A stretch of DNA of 64,000 nt from Angelakisella massiliensis (GTDB taxonomy: Bacteria > Bacillota > Clostridia > Oscillospirales > Ruminococcaceae): contig NZ_LT629945.1 of assembly GCF_900104675.1 (NCBI RefSeq), forward strand, positions 2,532,756-2,596,755, in the 5' to 3' direction. Shown here in pieces: positions 17,562 to 25,214 of this stretch. The translations under genes were made by a program, and so were the position numbers. The notes under the pieces are model-generated. The model did no database searches and had not been told where the DNA came from. It worked only from the letters and a program-made list of their open reading frames with translations. Numbering within the stretch: position 1 is the first letter of the stretch; every line of letters starts with the position of its first letter.

Positions 17562-18029
17562 ATGGGAATGAATGAAGCAAAAGAACATTTGAGGGCCATG
17601 GGGCTGGAGGAGCGGATCATCGTTCCTGAGGCGGATACCGCCACCGTGGAACTGGCGGCTCAGGCTCTGGGGGTGGAACCGGGCCGCATCGCCAAAACCC
17701 TCACCCTGCAGCATGGAGAAAGCGCAATGCTGCTGCTCACCGCCGGAGACACCAAGATCAATAACGCAGCTTTCAAGGCCCGTTTTCACTGCAAGGCCAA
17801 AATGCTTTCCCCAGAGGATGCCCTGCGTTTTACCGGCCATCCCGCCGGCGGAATCTGTCCCTTTGGACTGCCGGCTCCGCTGCCGGTGTATCTGGACGTT
17901 TCCTTAAAGCGCTTTGACACTGTTTTCCCCGCCTGCGGCACTGCTCATTCGGCAGTTCGTCTGACCTGTGAGGAGCTGGAACGCGCTTCCGGAGCTCTGG
18001 AATGGGTGGAGGTCTGTGTATTAAAATAA
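17562..18029 (+). CDS. YbaK/EbsC-family aminoacyl-tRNA deacylase
   Basis: 155 residues in the INS/YbaK fold. The motifs are VELAAQALGVEPGRIAKTL, the AGDTKINNAAFK segment and GGICPFGLPAPLPVYLD. These proteins hydrolyse mischarged tRNAs such as Cys-tRNA-Pro or Ala-tRNA-Pro. The exact tRNA cannot be assigned. An open frame reaches back to 17385, but ATG 17562 has AAGGAGGAAGAAAC just before it and matches the usual family length. TATACT at about 17523-17528 is a plausible -10. The gene stands alone between the lipoprotein and the MATE pump. Confidence 0.88.
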   Translation: MGMNEAKEHLRAMGLEERIIVPEADTATVELAAQALGVEPGRIAKTLTLQHGESAMLLLTAGDTKINNAAFKARFHCKAKMLSPEDALRFTGHPAGGICPFGLPAPLPVYLDVSLKRFDTVFPACGTAHSAVRLTCEELERASGALEWVEVCVLK

Positions 18030-18204
18030 CCGTTGCCCAGCCGACACGTTTTTTGCGGAAGGCTTTATGGGTTCCCTGTAAATTTGGGGGAACAACGGCA
18101 TCGTTTAAAAAGAAACGGGAGCCCTTCTTTTCAGCTACTTTTTCACTCTTAAAGGATGAATGAACAACACTCTGACCAAAGTCAAACAGAAGGAGGTTTT
18201 ACGG

Positions 18205-19572
18205 ATGAGCAGCCAGCAAAGCAGCCATGGCATGACCGACATGACTCAGGGCCGCCCTGCCCGTCTGATTTTCTTTTTTGCCCTGCCTCTTTTGGTGGGA
18301 AACATTTTTCAGCAGCTGTACAATATGGTGGACAGCATCGTGGTGGGCCGGTATGTGGGAACCATCGCCCTGGCCGCCGTCGGGACAGGCTTTCCCCTGA
18401 TTTTTATGCTCAGCTCCCTGTTCATGGGGCTGGGCATCGGCGCAACTGTCATGGTAGCGCAGTATTACGGCGCTCAGGATCATGAAAAAGTGCGCCGCAC
18501 AGTGGACACCATCTATACCGCCCTGGTGGTGGGCGCCATTCCCCTGACCGTCATCGGACTGCTTCTGACCGACCCGCTGTTATGGCTGATGAACGTTCCC
18601 GCCGATACCATGGCTGACGCCCGGACCTATGTTCTCATCGTCTTCGGCGGCATTGTGGGAACTTTGGGCTATAACGTCAACGCCGGTATCCTTCAGGGAT
18701 TGGGGGACAGCCGTACTCCCCTGCTGTTTCTGGCCATCGCCTGCGTGATCAATATCGTGCTGGATCTGACCTTTGTCATCGTCTTCCACATGGGCGTGGC
18801 AGGAGTGGCCATCGCCACCATCATCGCTCAGATTTTCAGCTGGATCTTCGGCATCTTCTATATCAACCGCAAGTATCCCATGCTTCAGATCCACCCCTTC
18901 AGCTTCCGCTTTGAACGGCAGCTTTTTTCCCAGCTGATCCGCCTGGGTATTCCCGCCGGAATTCAGCAGGCCCTTTTCTCCCTGGGCATTATGACCCTTC
19001 AGGCTCTGGTCAACCGCTACGGTGCGGACTTTATTGCCGGTTTCAATGGCGCAAACAAGCTGGACACCTTCGCCTTTATGCCCATCCAAAGCTTCTGTAC
19101 CGCCGTGACCACCTTTGTGGGACAAAATATCGGCGCCGGACGAATGGACCGGGTCCGTTCCGGAACACGCTCCGCACTGGTGATGTCCTGGGGCTTCTGC
19201 CTGGGCGCAAACCTGCTGCTGCTCCCTTTCGGCCCGGTATTCATGCGGATGTTCAGCACCTCCCCCGCCGTTATTGACGCGGGTATGGCCTATCTCAACC
19301 GGGTTCTTCCCTTCTATTTTCTGCTGGCGCTGTTTTTCACCCTTTCCAGCGTCATGCGGGGAGCCGGTGAAATGATGATCCCCATGATCAGCAGTATCCT
19401 TTCCCTGTGGCTGGCCAGAGTGCCCGCCGCTTATCTGCTGGACGCTTTGTTTGGGCGGGACAATATGTTCTTCTGCTATGTGGTGGGCTGGCTGGTGGGC
19501 GTCATTGTCTCCGGTGTCGCTTATTTCCATGGAGGCTGGCGGAATAAAGCCGTGGTGACACAGCAGTCCTGA
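18205..19572 (+). CDS. MATE-family efflux transporter
   Basis: 455 residues with twelve predicted helices in two homologous halves. The N-terminal signature is MTQGRPARLIFFFALPLLVGNIFQQLYN, then VDSIVVGRYVG. The second half has the matching GADFIAGFNGANKLDTFAFMP segment. MATE proteins export cationic drugs or metabolites in exchange for Na+ or H+. The start at 18205 has AGAAGGAGGTTTTACGG upstream. A frame from 18160 also has AAAGGATGA before it but adds a charged tail that is unusual for the family. It has no regulator beside it. Another MATE gene lies at 48.1 kb. Confidence 0.92.
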   Translation: MSSQQSSHGMTDMTQGRPARLIFFFALPLLVGNIFQQLYNMVDSIVVGRYVGTIALAAVGTGFPLIFMLSSLFMGLGIGATVMVAQYYGAQDHEKVRRTVDTIYTALVVGAIPLTVIGLLLTDPLLWLMNVPADTMADARTYVLIVFGGIVGTLGYNVNAGILQGLGDSRTPLLFLAIACVINIVLDLTFVIVFHMGVAGVAIATIIAQIFSWIFGIFYINRKYPMLQIHPFSFRFERQLFSQLIRLGIPAGIQQALFSLGIMTLQALVNRYGADFIAGFNGANKLDTFAFMPIQSFCTAVTTFVGQNIGAGRMDRVRSGTRSALVMSWGFCLGANLLLLPFGPVFMRMFSTSPAVIDAGMAYLNRVLPFYFLLALFFTLSSVMRGAGEMMIPMISSILSLWLARVPAAYLLDALFGRDNMFFCYVVGWLVGVIVSGVAYFHGGWRNKAVVTQQS

Positions 19573-19603
19573 AGTCTGTTTTTGCCTTTGAGAAAAAAAT
19601 TGA

Positions 19604-19632
19604 TTGCAATATGGGGAAAAATGGAGTAAACT
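19604..19632 (+). promoter_or_regulatory. Probable promoter of metF
   Basis: TTGCAA (-35), 17 bases, TAAACT (-10), 70 bases before the metF ATG. No SAM-riboswitch core is visible in the short leader. Confidence 0.5.
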
Positions 19633-19701
19633 TTTCACCATGAATCGTGACAGCGTTCCGGAGTCGTGGAGTATTTCCCGCCCGGTGAGAAAGGAGTCCC
19701 C

Positions 19702-20574
19702 ATGAGCATCGCAGAAATTTTCGCCCGCAAAAAGACCGAGGGCCGTCCGGTATTTTCCTTTGAGATCTTTCCGCCCAAGAAAGACAGTCCGGTGGATACC
19801 ATCTATCGTACCCTGGACGGTCTCCAGGGAATGTCCCCGGATTTTATCAGCGTCACCTTCGGCGCGGGAGGCTCCGGGAAGGATCAGCCCACCCGGGATA
19901 TCGCTGCGCTCATTCAGGGACAGTACCATATCCCGGCTCTGGCCCATCTCACCTGCGTCAACTACAGCCGCCAGGAGATCGCCTCCCTGCTGGAGGACCT
20001 GAAAGCAGCGGAAATCACCAATATTCTCGCTCTCCGGGGAGATATCAATCCCAACATTCCGCCCCACACAGATTTTCATTACGCTGCGGAACTGATTTCC
20101 TTTATCAAAGAGCAGGGAGATTTTCACGTCTCCGCGGCCTGCTATCCTGAAGGACATTGTGAGTGCCCCGATCTGGTCACTGATGTGCTCAACCTGCGCA
20201 AAAAGGTGGACGCCGGGGCGGAACACCTGGTCAGCCAGCTGTTCTTTGATAACAACCTCTTCTATTCCTTTGTGGAGCGGGCCCGTATCGCAGGGATCAA
20301 CGTTCCCATCGAAGCGGGTATCATGCCGGTGGTCAACAAACGGCAGATCGAACGGATGGTTTCCCTCTGCGGAGCCAGCCTTCCCGCCAAGTTCAGCCGG
20401 ATGATGAGCCGCTACAGTGATCGCCCCGAAGCCCTTCGGGACGCCGGCATCGCTTACGCTGTGGATCAGATTGTGGACCTTATTTCCAATGGTGTGGAAG
20501 GTATCCATCTGTACACAATGAACAATCCCCAGGTGGCTCGGCGGATCTGGGACAATGTTTCTTCCCTGCTGTAA
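19702..20574 (+). CDS. metF: 5,10-methylenetetrahydrofolate reductase
   Basis: 290 residues, the usual bacterial MetF length. The motifs are FSFEIFPPKKDSP, SVTFGAGGSG, HLTCVN, the NILALRGD segment, SAACYPEGH and EHLVSQLFFDN. These line the FAD and folate sites. The enzyme reduces methylene-THF to methyl-THF in the cytosol, supplying methyl groups to MetH and, in some Clostridia, to the Wood-Ljungdahl pathway. GAGAAAGGAG precedes the ATG. A terminator-like hairpin follows before the two methionine-synthase genes, so expression of the three may be only partly linked. Confidence 0.96.
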   Translation: MSIAEIFARKKTEGRPVFSFEIFPPKKDSPVDTIYRTLDGLQGMSPDFISVTFGAGGSGKDQPTRDIAALIQGQYHIPALAHLTCVNYSRQEIASLLEDLKAAEITNILALRGDINPNIPPHTDFHYAAELISFIKEQGDFHVSAACYPEGHCECPDLVTDVLNLRKKVDAGAEHLVSQLFFDNNLFYSFVERARIAGINVPIEAGIMPVVNKRQIERMVSLCGASLPAKFSRMMSRYSDRPEALRDAGIAYAVDQIVDLISNGVEGIHLYTMNNPQVARRIWDNVSSLL

Positions 20575-20715
20575 AAAAATCATTTCCTCCATCTGATGGA
20601 TTTTTCATAAGGGATGAAGGGCGGCTTATTCGCAGATTGTTTTCTGAAAGAAAGGAAACATACGGCTGCGGCAAACAATGCCTTCCTTCTTTTCCCACCA
20701 TCAGGGGATTCCAGC

Positions 20716-20756
20716 AAAAAGCGCCGGGAGTTCTTTTTGAATTTCCAGCGCTTTTA
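20716..20756 (+). terminator. Terminator-like hairpin after metF
   Basis: AAAAAGCGC / GCGCTTTT encloses GGGAGTTC / GAATTTCC and is followed by a short T-rich tail. It lies in the 336-base gap before the MetH activation gene. No gene is seen in the gap. Confidence 0.55.
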
Positions 20757-20910
20757 TCAAATGGCGGAATGCGCCGAAGCTTTTGCCGCGGGACATCCCT
20801 CAAAAGGCATTGGCCGCCACCGTTTTAAGGTCAAACCCGTGCATTGGTGGGACTTTATTCCCTGATTGACGGTAAAAGTTTGATTTTTTCAGCTGAAAGG
20901 AACACTGCCC

Positions 20911-21585
20911 ATGGAAATTACTCTCGACTTTGAAACCTTTCCTGTTGGAGAGGCTTTGCGTTATCTGGGCTGTGCCCAGCAGGACGAGGATTCCCGGCGT
21001 CTGGTAACAGAAGCTCTTGGACCTTTGCTCTCATCGATCCACCCCCGCTACCTGTGGCGCCTGCTGCCCCTGGAACGCATCTCTGACAAGCTGTCCGCGG
21101 GAGGACTGCCTCTGGAGGGCTCTGATATCCGCCGCCACCTGGAGGGGTGTGACCGGGCGCTGCTTTTTTGCGCCACCCTGGGTCATGAAGCAGACCAGCT
21201 GCTGCGGCGGACGCAGGTGGAGGATCTGTCCAAAGCCGTGGTATTGGACAGCTGCTGTACCGCCGCCATCGAAGAGGTATGCGACAGAGCGGAGGAACAA
21301 ATGAAAGCCCGCCTGCCGGGAGCTTTCTTTACCACCCGTTACAGCCCTGGTTATGGAGACCTGCCTCTTACCATTCAGGAGGCCTTTCTGTCCCTGCTGG
21401 AGGCCCCCAAGCGGTTGGGATTATGCGCCAGTGACAGCTCTATTCTGACCCCCCGCAAATCGGTCACCGCCATCATCGGCGTATCGGAGCACCCTCTCAC
21501 CCCTGCAGGTCAGCGGCGTTGTGAAAGCTGCTCCGCACGGGAAAACTGCCCTTACCGGAAAAAGGAGGAATATTGTGGACGTTAA
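20911..21585 (+). CDS. Stand-alone methionine synthase reactivation domain
   Basis: 224 residues matching the MetH activation domain (PF02965) fold. It has ALLFCATLGHEADQLLR, then VVLDSCCTAAIEEVCD, and the SAM-binding TTRYSPGYGDLPLTIQ segment (the RxSPGYGD motif). A C-terminal cysteine group (CESCSARENCPY) follows. In E. coli this domain is fused at the MetH C-terminus and uses SAM to remethylate oxidised cobalamin. Here it is a separate gene whose end overlaps the metH start by 11 bases, so the subunits should be made together. The Cys group could bind a metal but this is unproven. Confidence 0.9.
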   Translation: MEITLDFETFPVGEALRYLGCAQQDEDSRRLVTEALGPLLSSIHPRYLWRLLPLERISDKLSAGGLPLEGSDIRRHLEGCDRALLFCATLGHEADQLLRRTQVEDLSKAVVLDSCCTAAIEEVCDRAEEQMKARLPGAFFTTRYSPGYGDLPLTIQEAFLSLLEAPKRLGLCASDSSILTPRKSVTAIIGVSEHPLTPAGQRRCESCSARENCPYRKKEEYCGR

Positions 21586-23941
21586 TACTTTACTGAGTTT
21601 GGACCGGCCCATCCTGCTGGACGGCGCCATGGGCACCATGCTGCAGCAAAAGGGATTGCCCGCCGGGGCCCCTCCAGAATCGGCGGCCTTGGAGCATCCC
21701 CAGTGGCTGCTGGATATCCACCGTGCCTATCGGGAGGCTGGCTCAGATATTTTGTATGCCGACACCTTCGGCGCCAGTGAAAAAAAACTGGCTCGCTGGG
21801 GGCTGACCCCGGAGCTGGTGATCCCCGCCGCGGTGGATCTGGCCCGTCAGGCAGCAGCCGGAAAAGCCCTGGTAGCGCTGGACCTGGGACCTATCGGTCA
21901 GCTGCTGGAACCGGCGGGGACCCTCTCTCCTCTGGATGCCTATGAAATATTCGCCCGACAGGTACGGGCTGGAGCCGCCGCCGGGGCCGACCTGGCGGTC
22001 ATTGAAACCATGACTGATCTGGCGGAAATGCGGATGGCCTTGCTGGCTGTGAAGGAAAACAGCTCCCTGCCGGTGCTGTGCACCATGACCTTTGAGGAAA
22101 ACGGCCGGACCTTCACCGGCTGCTCCGCCGCCGCCATGGCCCTTACCCTCACCGGAATGGGAGCGGACGCCATCGGTCTCAACTGCTCCCTGGGACCCGC
22201 CCAGCTGGCCCCTATTCTGGAGGAAATGGCCCGCTATACCAATCTTCCCCTCATTGCCAAACCAAATGCCGGTCTGCCGGACCCTCTCACCGGCGTTTAC
22301 GATGTGACCCCAGAGGAATTCGCGGGGCAGATGTCCCTGCTGGCTGACCGGGGGATCCGGTTCCTGGGCGGCTGCTGCGGCACCTCTCCCGCCACCATCG
22401 CCGCTCTCCGCCAGGCTGTCTCTGGCAAGGTCAGCCGCCGGAAGGTGGTGGAAGTGCCTGCGGCTGTGTGCAGCGCCACCCAGGTGGTGCCCCTGGACCG
22501 GGTGCGGGTTATCGGCGAGCGGATCAATCCCACCGGCAAAAAGAAGTTCAAGGAAGCGCTTCTGCGGGAGGATATGGACTATCTTCTGGGACAGGCTTTG
22601 GAGCAAACCGCCGCCGGAGCTGATATTCTGGATGTGAATGTGGGGCTGCCGGGCATCGATGAAAAGGAGATGATGGTCCGGGCAGTAAAAGCGCTGCAGG
22701 GTGTGACCGGCGCTCCCCTTCAGATCGATTCCACCAAGCCGGAGGTTCTGGAAGCAGCCCTGCGGGTTTACGCCGGAAAGGCCATTGTCAACTCAGTCAG
22801 CGGCGAGGAACGCTCCCTGTCCACGGTGCTGCCGCTGGTAAAGAAATATGGAGCGGCAGTGGTGGGCCTGACCCTGGATGAAAAAGGCATTCCCAAAACC
22901 GCCGCAGAAAGGTTCGACATTGCCCGCAGGATTCTGGACCGGGCTGTTTCCCTGGGGATTCCCCGCCAGAATGTGTACATTGATTGCCTCACCCTCACCG
23001 TTTCCGCGGAACAGGATTCCGCTGTGGAGACCCTGGAGGCGGTTCGCCGGGTGCGTCAGGAGCTGGGGCTGCAAACGGTACTGGGGGTATCCAACATCTC
23101 CTTTGGCCTGCCTGCCCGGCCTCTGGTGAACCAGGCTTTCCTCACCATGGCCATGGCGGCCGGACTGACACTGCCCATCCTCAACCCCAACCTGGACGCC
23201 ATGATGGCGGCGGTGCGTTCCTTCCATCTCCTCACCGGCAAGGACCGGGATGCCCGGGAATTTGTAGCTGCATACGGCGGCGACACCTCTCCCGCCCCTG
23301 CCGCTTCTCCATCCTCCCCTTCCTCCGTAACGCTGGAATACGCTGTGGAACATGGCCTGAAAACAGAAGCCGCCGCAGCGGCCCGAACCCTCTTGGAAAC
23401 TGAGGAGCCGATGACGGTAGTCAACACCCGGCTGATTCCCGCCCTGGATGTGGCAGGCAGCCGTTTTGAAAGTGGAAAAATCTTTCTGCCCCAGCTGATC
23501 CAGTCCGCAGGCGCCGCCCAGGCCGCCTTTGAGGTAGTCAAGGAGAAAATTTCCACCTCATCCGGCTCGGTGAGCAAAGGGACAGTGGTTCTGGCCACCG
23601 TGAAAAACGATATTCATGACATCGGCAAAAATATCGTTAAAGTGCTTCTGGAAAACTACGGCTATACGGTGGTGGACCTGGGACGGGATGTTCCCAAAGA
23701 ACAGGTTGCCGACGCGGTGGAACGGCACCATGCCCCCCTGGTGGGACTGAGCGCTCTGATGACCACCACCCTTGGGAGCATGGCGGAAACCATCGCTCTG
23801 CTGCGGCAGCGGGAACTTCCCTGCAAGGTGATGGTGGGAGGCGCGGTGCTTACCGCCGATTATGCCGCCTCCATCGGCGCCGATTTCTATGCCCGGGACG
23901 CTAAGGAAGGGGTGGACATCGCCCGACAGGTAATAGGATAA
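21575..23941 (+). CDS. metH: Cobalamin-dependent methionine synthase, lacking the reactivation domain
   Basis: 788 residues from a GTG start with AAAGGAGGAATATT before it. An upstream ATG in frame would add 18 residues inside the previous gene. The homocysteine domain (~1-290) has ILLDGAMGTMLQ and the zinc-site FLGGCCGTSP. The pterin domain (~310-565) has VIGERINPTGKKKFKEAL and PLQIDSTKPEV. The B12 module (~590-788) has NDIHDIGKNIV, where His681 is the lower cobalt ligand of the DxHxxG motif. The fourth domain of long MetH proteins is supplied by the preceding gene. Product: methionine from homocysteine and methyl-THF. Confidence 0.95.
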   Translation: MDVNTLLSLDRPILLDGAMGTMLQQKGLPAGAPPESAALEHPQWLLDIHRAYREAGSDILYADTFGASEKKLARWGLTPELVIPAAVDLARQAAAGKALVALDLGPIGQLLEPAGTLSPLDAYEIFARQVRAGAAAGADLAVIETMTDLAEMRMALLAVKENSSLPVLCTMTFEENGRTFTGCSAAAMALTLTGMGADAIGLNCSLGPAQLAPILEEMARYTNLPLIAKPNAGLPDPLTGVYDVTPEEFAGQMSLLADRGIRFLGGCCGTSPATIAALRQAVSGKVSRRKVVEVPAAVCSATQVVPLDRVRVIGERINPTGKKKFKEALLREDMDYLLGQALEQTAAGADILDVNVGLPGIDEKEMMVRAVKALQGVTGAPLQIDSTKPEVLEAALRVYAGKAIVNSVSGEERSLSTVLPLVKKYGAAVVGLTLDEKGIPKTAAERFDIARRILDRAVSLGIPRQNVYIDCLTLTVSAEQDSAVETLEAVRRVRQELGLQTVLGVSNISFGLPARPLVNQAFLTMAMAAGLTLPILNPNLDAMMAAVRSFHLLTGKDRDAREFVAAYGGDTSPAPAASPSSPSSVTLEYAVEHGLKTEAAAAARTLLETEEPMTVVNTRLIPALDVAGSRFESGKIFLPQLIQSAGAAQAAFEVVKEKISTSSGSVSKGTVVLATVKNDIHDIGKNIVKVLLENYGYTVVDLGRDVPKEQVADAVERHHAPLVGLSALMTTTLGSMAETIALLRQRELPCKVMVGGAVLTADYAASIGADFYARDAKEGVDIARQVIG

Positions 23942-24049
23942 GCTGAGGTTCCTTCCAAGGTGCGTGGACAATCTTTGTTTTCCGTTTTTCCTGCCAACGC
24001 CTTCTTTTGCTGTCCGGCTAAATCAGCCGCCAAAATATTCATGATTTAA

Positions 24050-24087
24050 AAAGCCCCTGGAAAGACTTTTTTCTTTCCAGGGGCTTT
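24050..24087. terminator. Bidirectional terminator after metH
   Basis: A perfect 15-base stem, AAAGCCCCTGGAAAG / CTTTCCAGGGGCTTT, with an A-rich left flank and a T-rich loop. It can stop transcription in both directions. Confidence 0.85.
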
Positions 24088-24134
24088 CAGCCTGTAAAAA
24101 AACTGCTTCAAAGAAGAATTAAATCTCCAAACCA

Positions 24135-24163
24135 TAAAAATCAGGACTTGCATCTGATTTTTA
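24135..24163. repeat. Perfect inverted repeat in the metH-isomerase gap
   Basis: TAAAAATCAG and CTGATTTTTA with a 9-base loop. It lies between two near-identical terminator hairpins and its role is unknown. Confidence 0.5.
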
Positions 24164-24289
24164 CACCACGATCTGTTTTCACCGGGGCGCGAAACCGGGG
24201 ATATCGCCGCTGATTTCTTCAGAAACTGGCGGCGTATCCGGAGGACACCCAATACTTCGAAAACGTGTCCAAACTTTTTCGATACCCTC

Positions 24290-24330
24290 AAAGCCCCCGG
24301 AAAGATTTTTGGCGTCTTTCCAGGGGCTTT
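24290..24330. terminator. Second hairpin nearly identical to the one at 24050
   Basis: AAAGCCCCCGGAAAGA / TCTTTCCAGGGGCTTT, one mismatch. It lies 17 bases beyond the stop of the minus-strand isomerase gene and probably ends that operon. Confidence 0.7.
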
Positions 24331-24347
24331 GCCTTTGATGCAGAAGC

Positions 24348-25157
24348 TTACAGCTGCTCCATCAAATAATTCATATAAGTATTGTAGTGATAGAACACGA
24401 TGCCCGGTTCCTGCAGCTCCTGATTCCATCTCTTGACCCACTCCAGGGTGATAAAGCCGTCATAGCCATTGTCTTTGAGCAGTTTGAGGATATCAAAGAC
24501 CGGCAGATCGCCATATCCCATCATCCGGTAGACCACTTTGCCGTCATGATAGACAGAATCCTTTACATGGGTATATTTGACATATTTTCCAATGTTGCGG
24601 AAGGTGACCTCAGGAGTTTCGTTGCAGAAGCGGTAAGGATGGTGGAAATCCCACAATACGCCCGCCGCCTGGGGATCAGTCCCCTCCATAAAGCGGGCCA
24701 TGGTGGTGGAATCCGCCAACACACCGTTTGTCTCAATCAGCGCGCAGGTACCGTGGGCTTTGGCGAAATCAACCAGCTCCAGATACGCCTTTTTGGCCAT
24801 CTCCAGGTCCACTGCTTCCGGCTGCGGCTGGGGGGAAATCATAATGCGGACATAAGGTACCTTCAATCGTCCCGCCAATTCCAGGTAGTCCTTTGCTTCC
24901 TGCATCCCGCTTTCCAGACGTTCAGGCATACCGATGACCGCGCCCGAGGTGAGGGTGGGAATCTCCAGACCCGCTTCCTTCAGGCTGCGCAGGGTTTCAG
25001 GAGCCTGCTCAGGGCTCAGCTCCGGGATGCGGGGAGCATACATCTCACTGCCTACGCCACGGATCTCGATCCCATCAATCTTCATATCCTTTGCTGTCGC
25101 AAAAATTTCCTTCCAGCTCCAATTGGGACAGCCTAAGGTGGAAAAAGCAAATTTCAT
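24348..25157 (-). CDS. Sugar phosphate isomerase/epimerase-like TIM-barrel protein
   Basis: 269 residues of the AP-endonuclease-2 / xylose-isomerase-like barrel (PF01261). It opens MKFAFSTLGCPNWSWKEIF. The metal ligands are in the motifs CALIETNGVL (Glu), GVLWDFHHPYR (Asp-His), KYTHVKDS (His) and FITLEWV (Glu). Family members isomerise or dehydrate sugars and inositols, so the substrate is open. ATG 25157 has AAGGAG ten bases before it, and the longer frame start is discounted. It sits 57 bases after the pseudokinase gene on the same strand, possibly the last gene of the T-box-controlled unit. Confidence 0.85.
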   Translation of the reverse strand: MKFAFSTLGCPNWSWKEIFATAKDMKIDGIEIRGVGSEMYAPRIPELSPEQAPETLRSLKEAGLEIPTLTSGAVIGMPERLESGMQEAKDYLELAGRLKVPYVRIMISPQPQPEAVDLEMAKKAYLELVDFAKAHGTCALIETNGVLADSTTMARFMEGTDPQAAGVLWDFHHPYRFCNETPEVTFRNIGKYVKYTHVKDSVYHDGKVVYRMMGYGDLPVFDILKLLKDNGYDGFITLEWVKRWNQELQEPGIVFYHYNTYMNYLMEQL

Positions 25158-25214
25158 CTTAATCAGCTCCTTTTGTGTTAATCGCACAAGCATCCGCTGC
25201 TGTAACTTTCCGGG

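Noticed and set aside
19573-19701. SAM or B12 riboswitch before metF
   Set aside because: The leader is short and lacks the conserved cores of either class.
18580-20592. A 670-residue minus-strand open frame over the MATE and metF genes
   Set aside because: Antisense to two clear families and full of low-complexity Gly/His/Gln, typical of a shadow frame.
20614-20865. Small plus-strand frame in the metF-activation gap
   Set aside because: No ribosome site, and it is crossed by a terminator hairpin.
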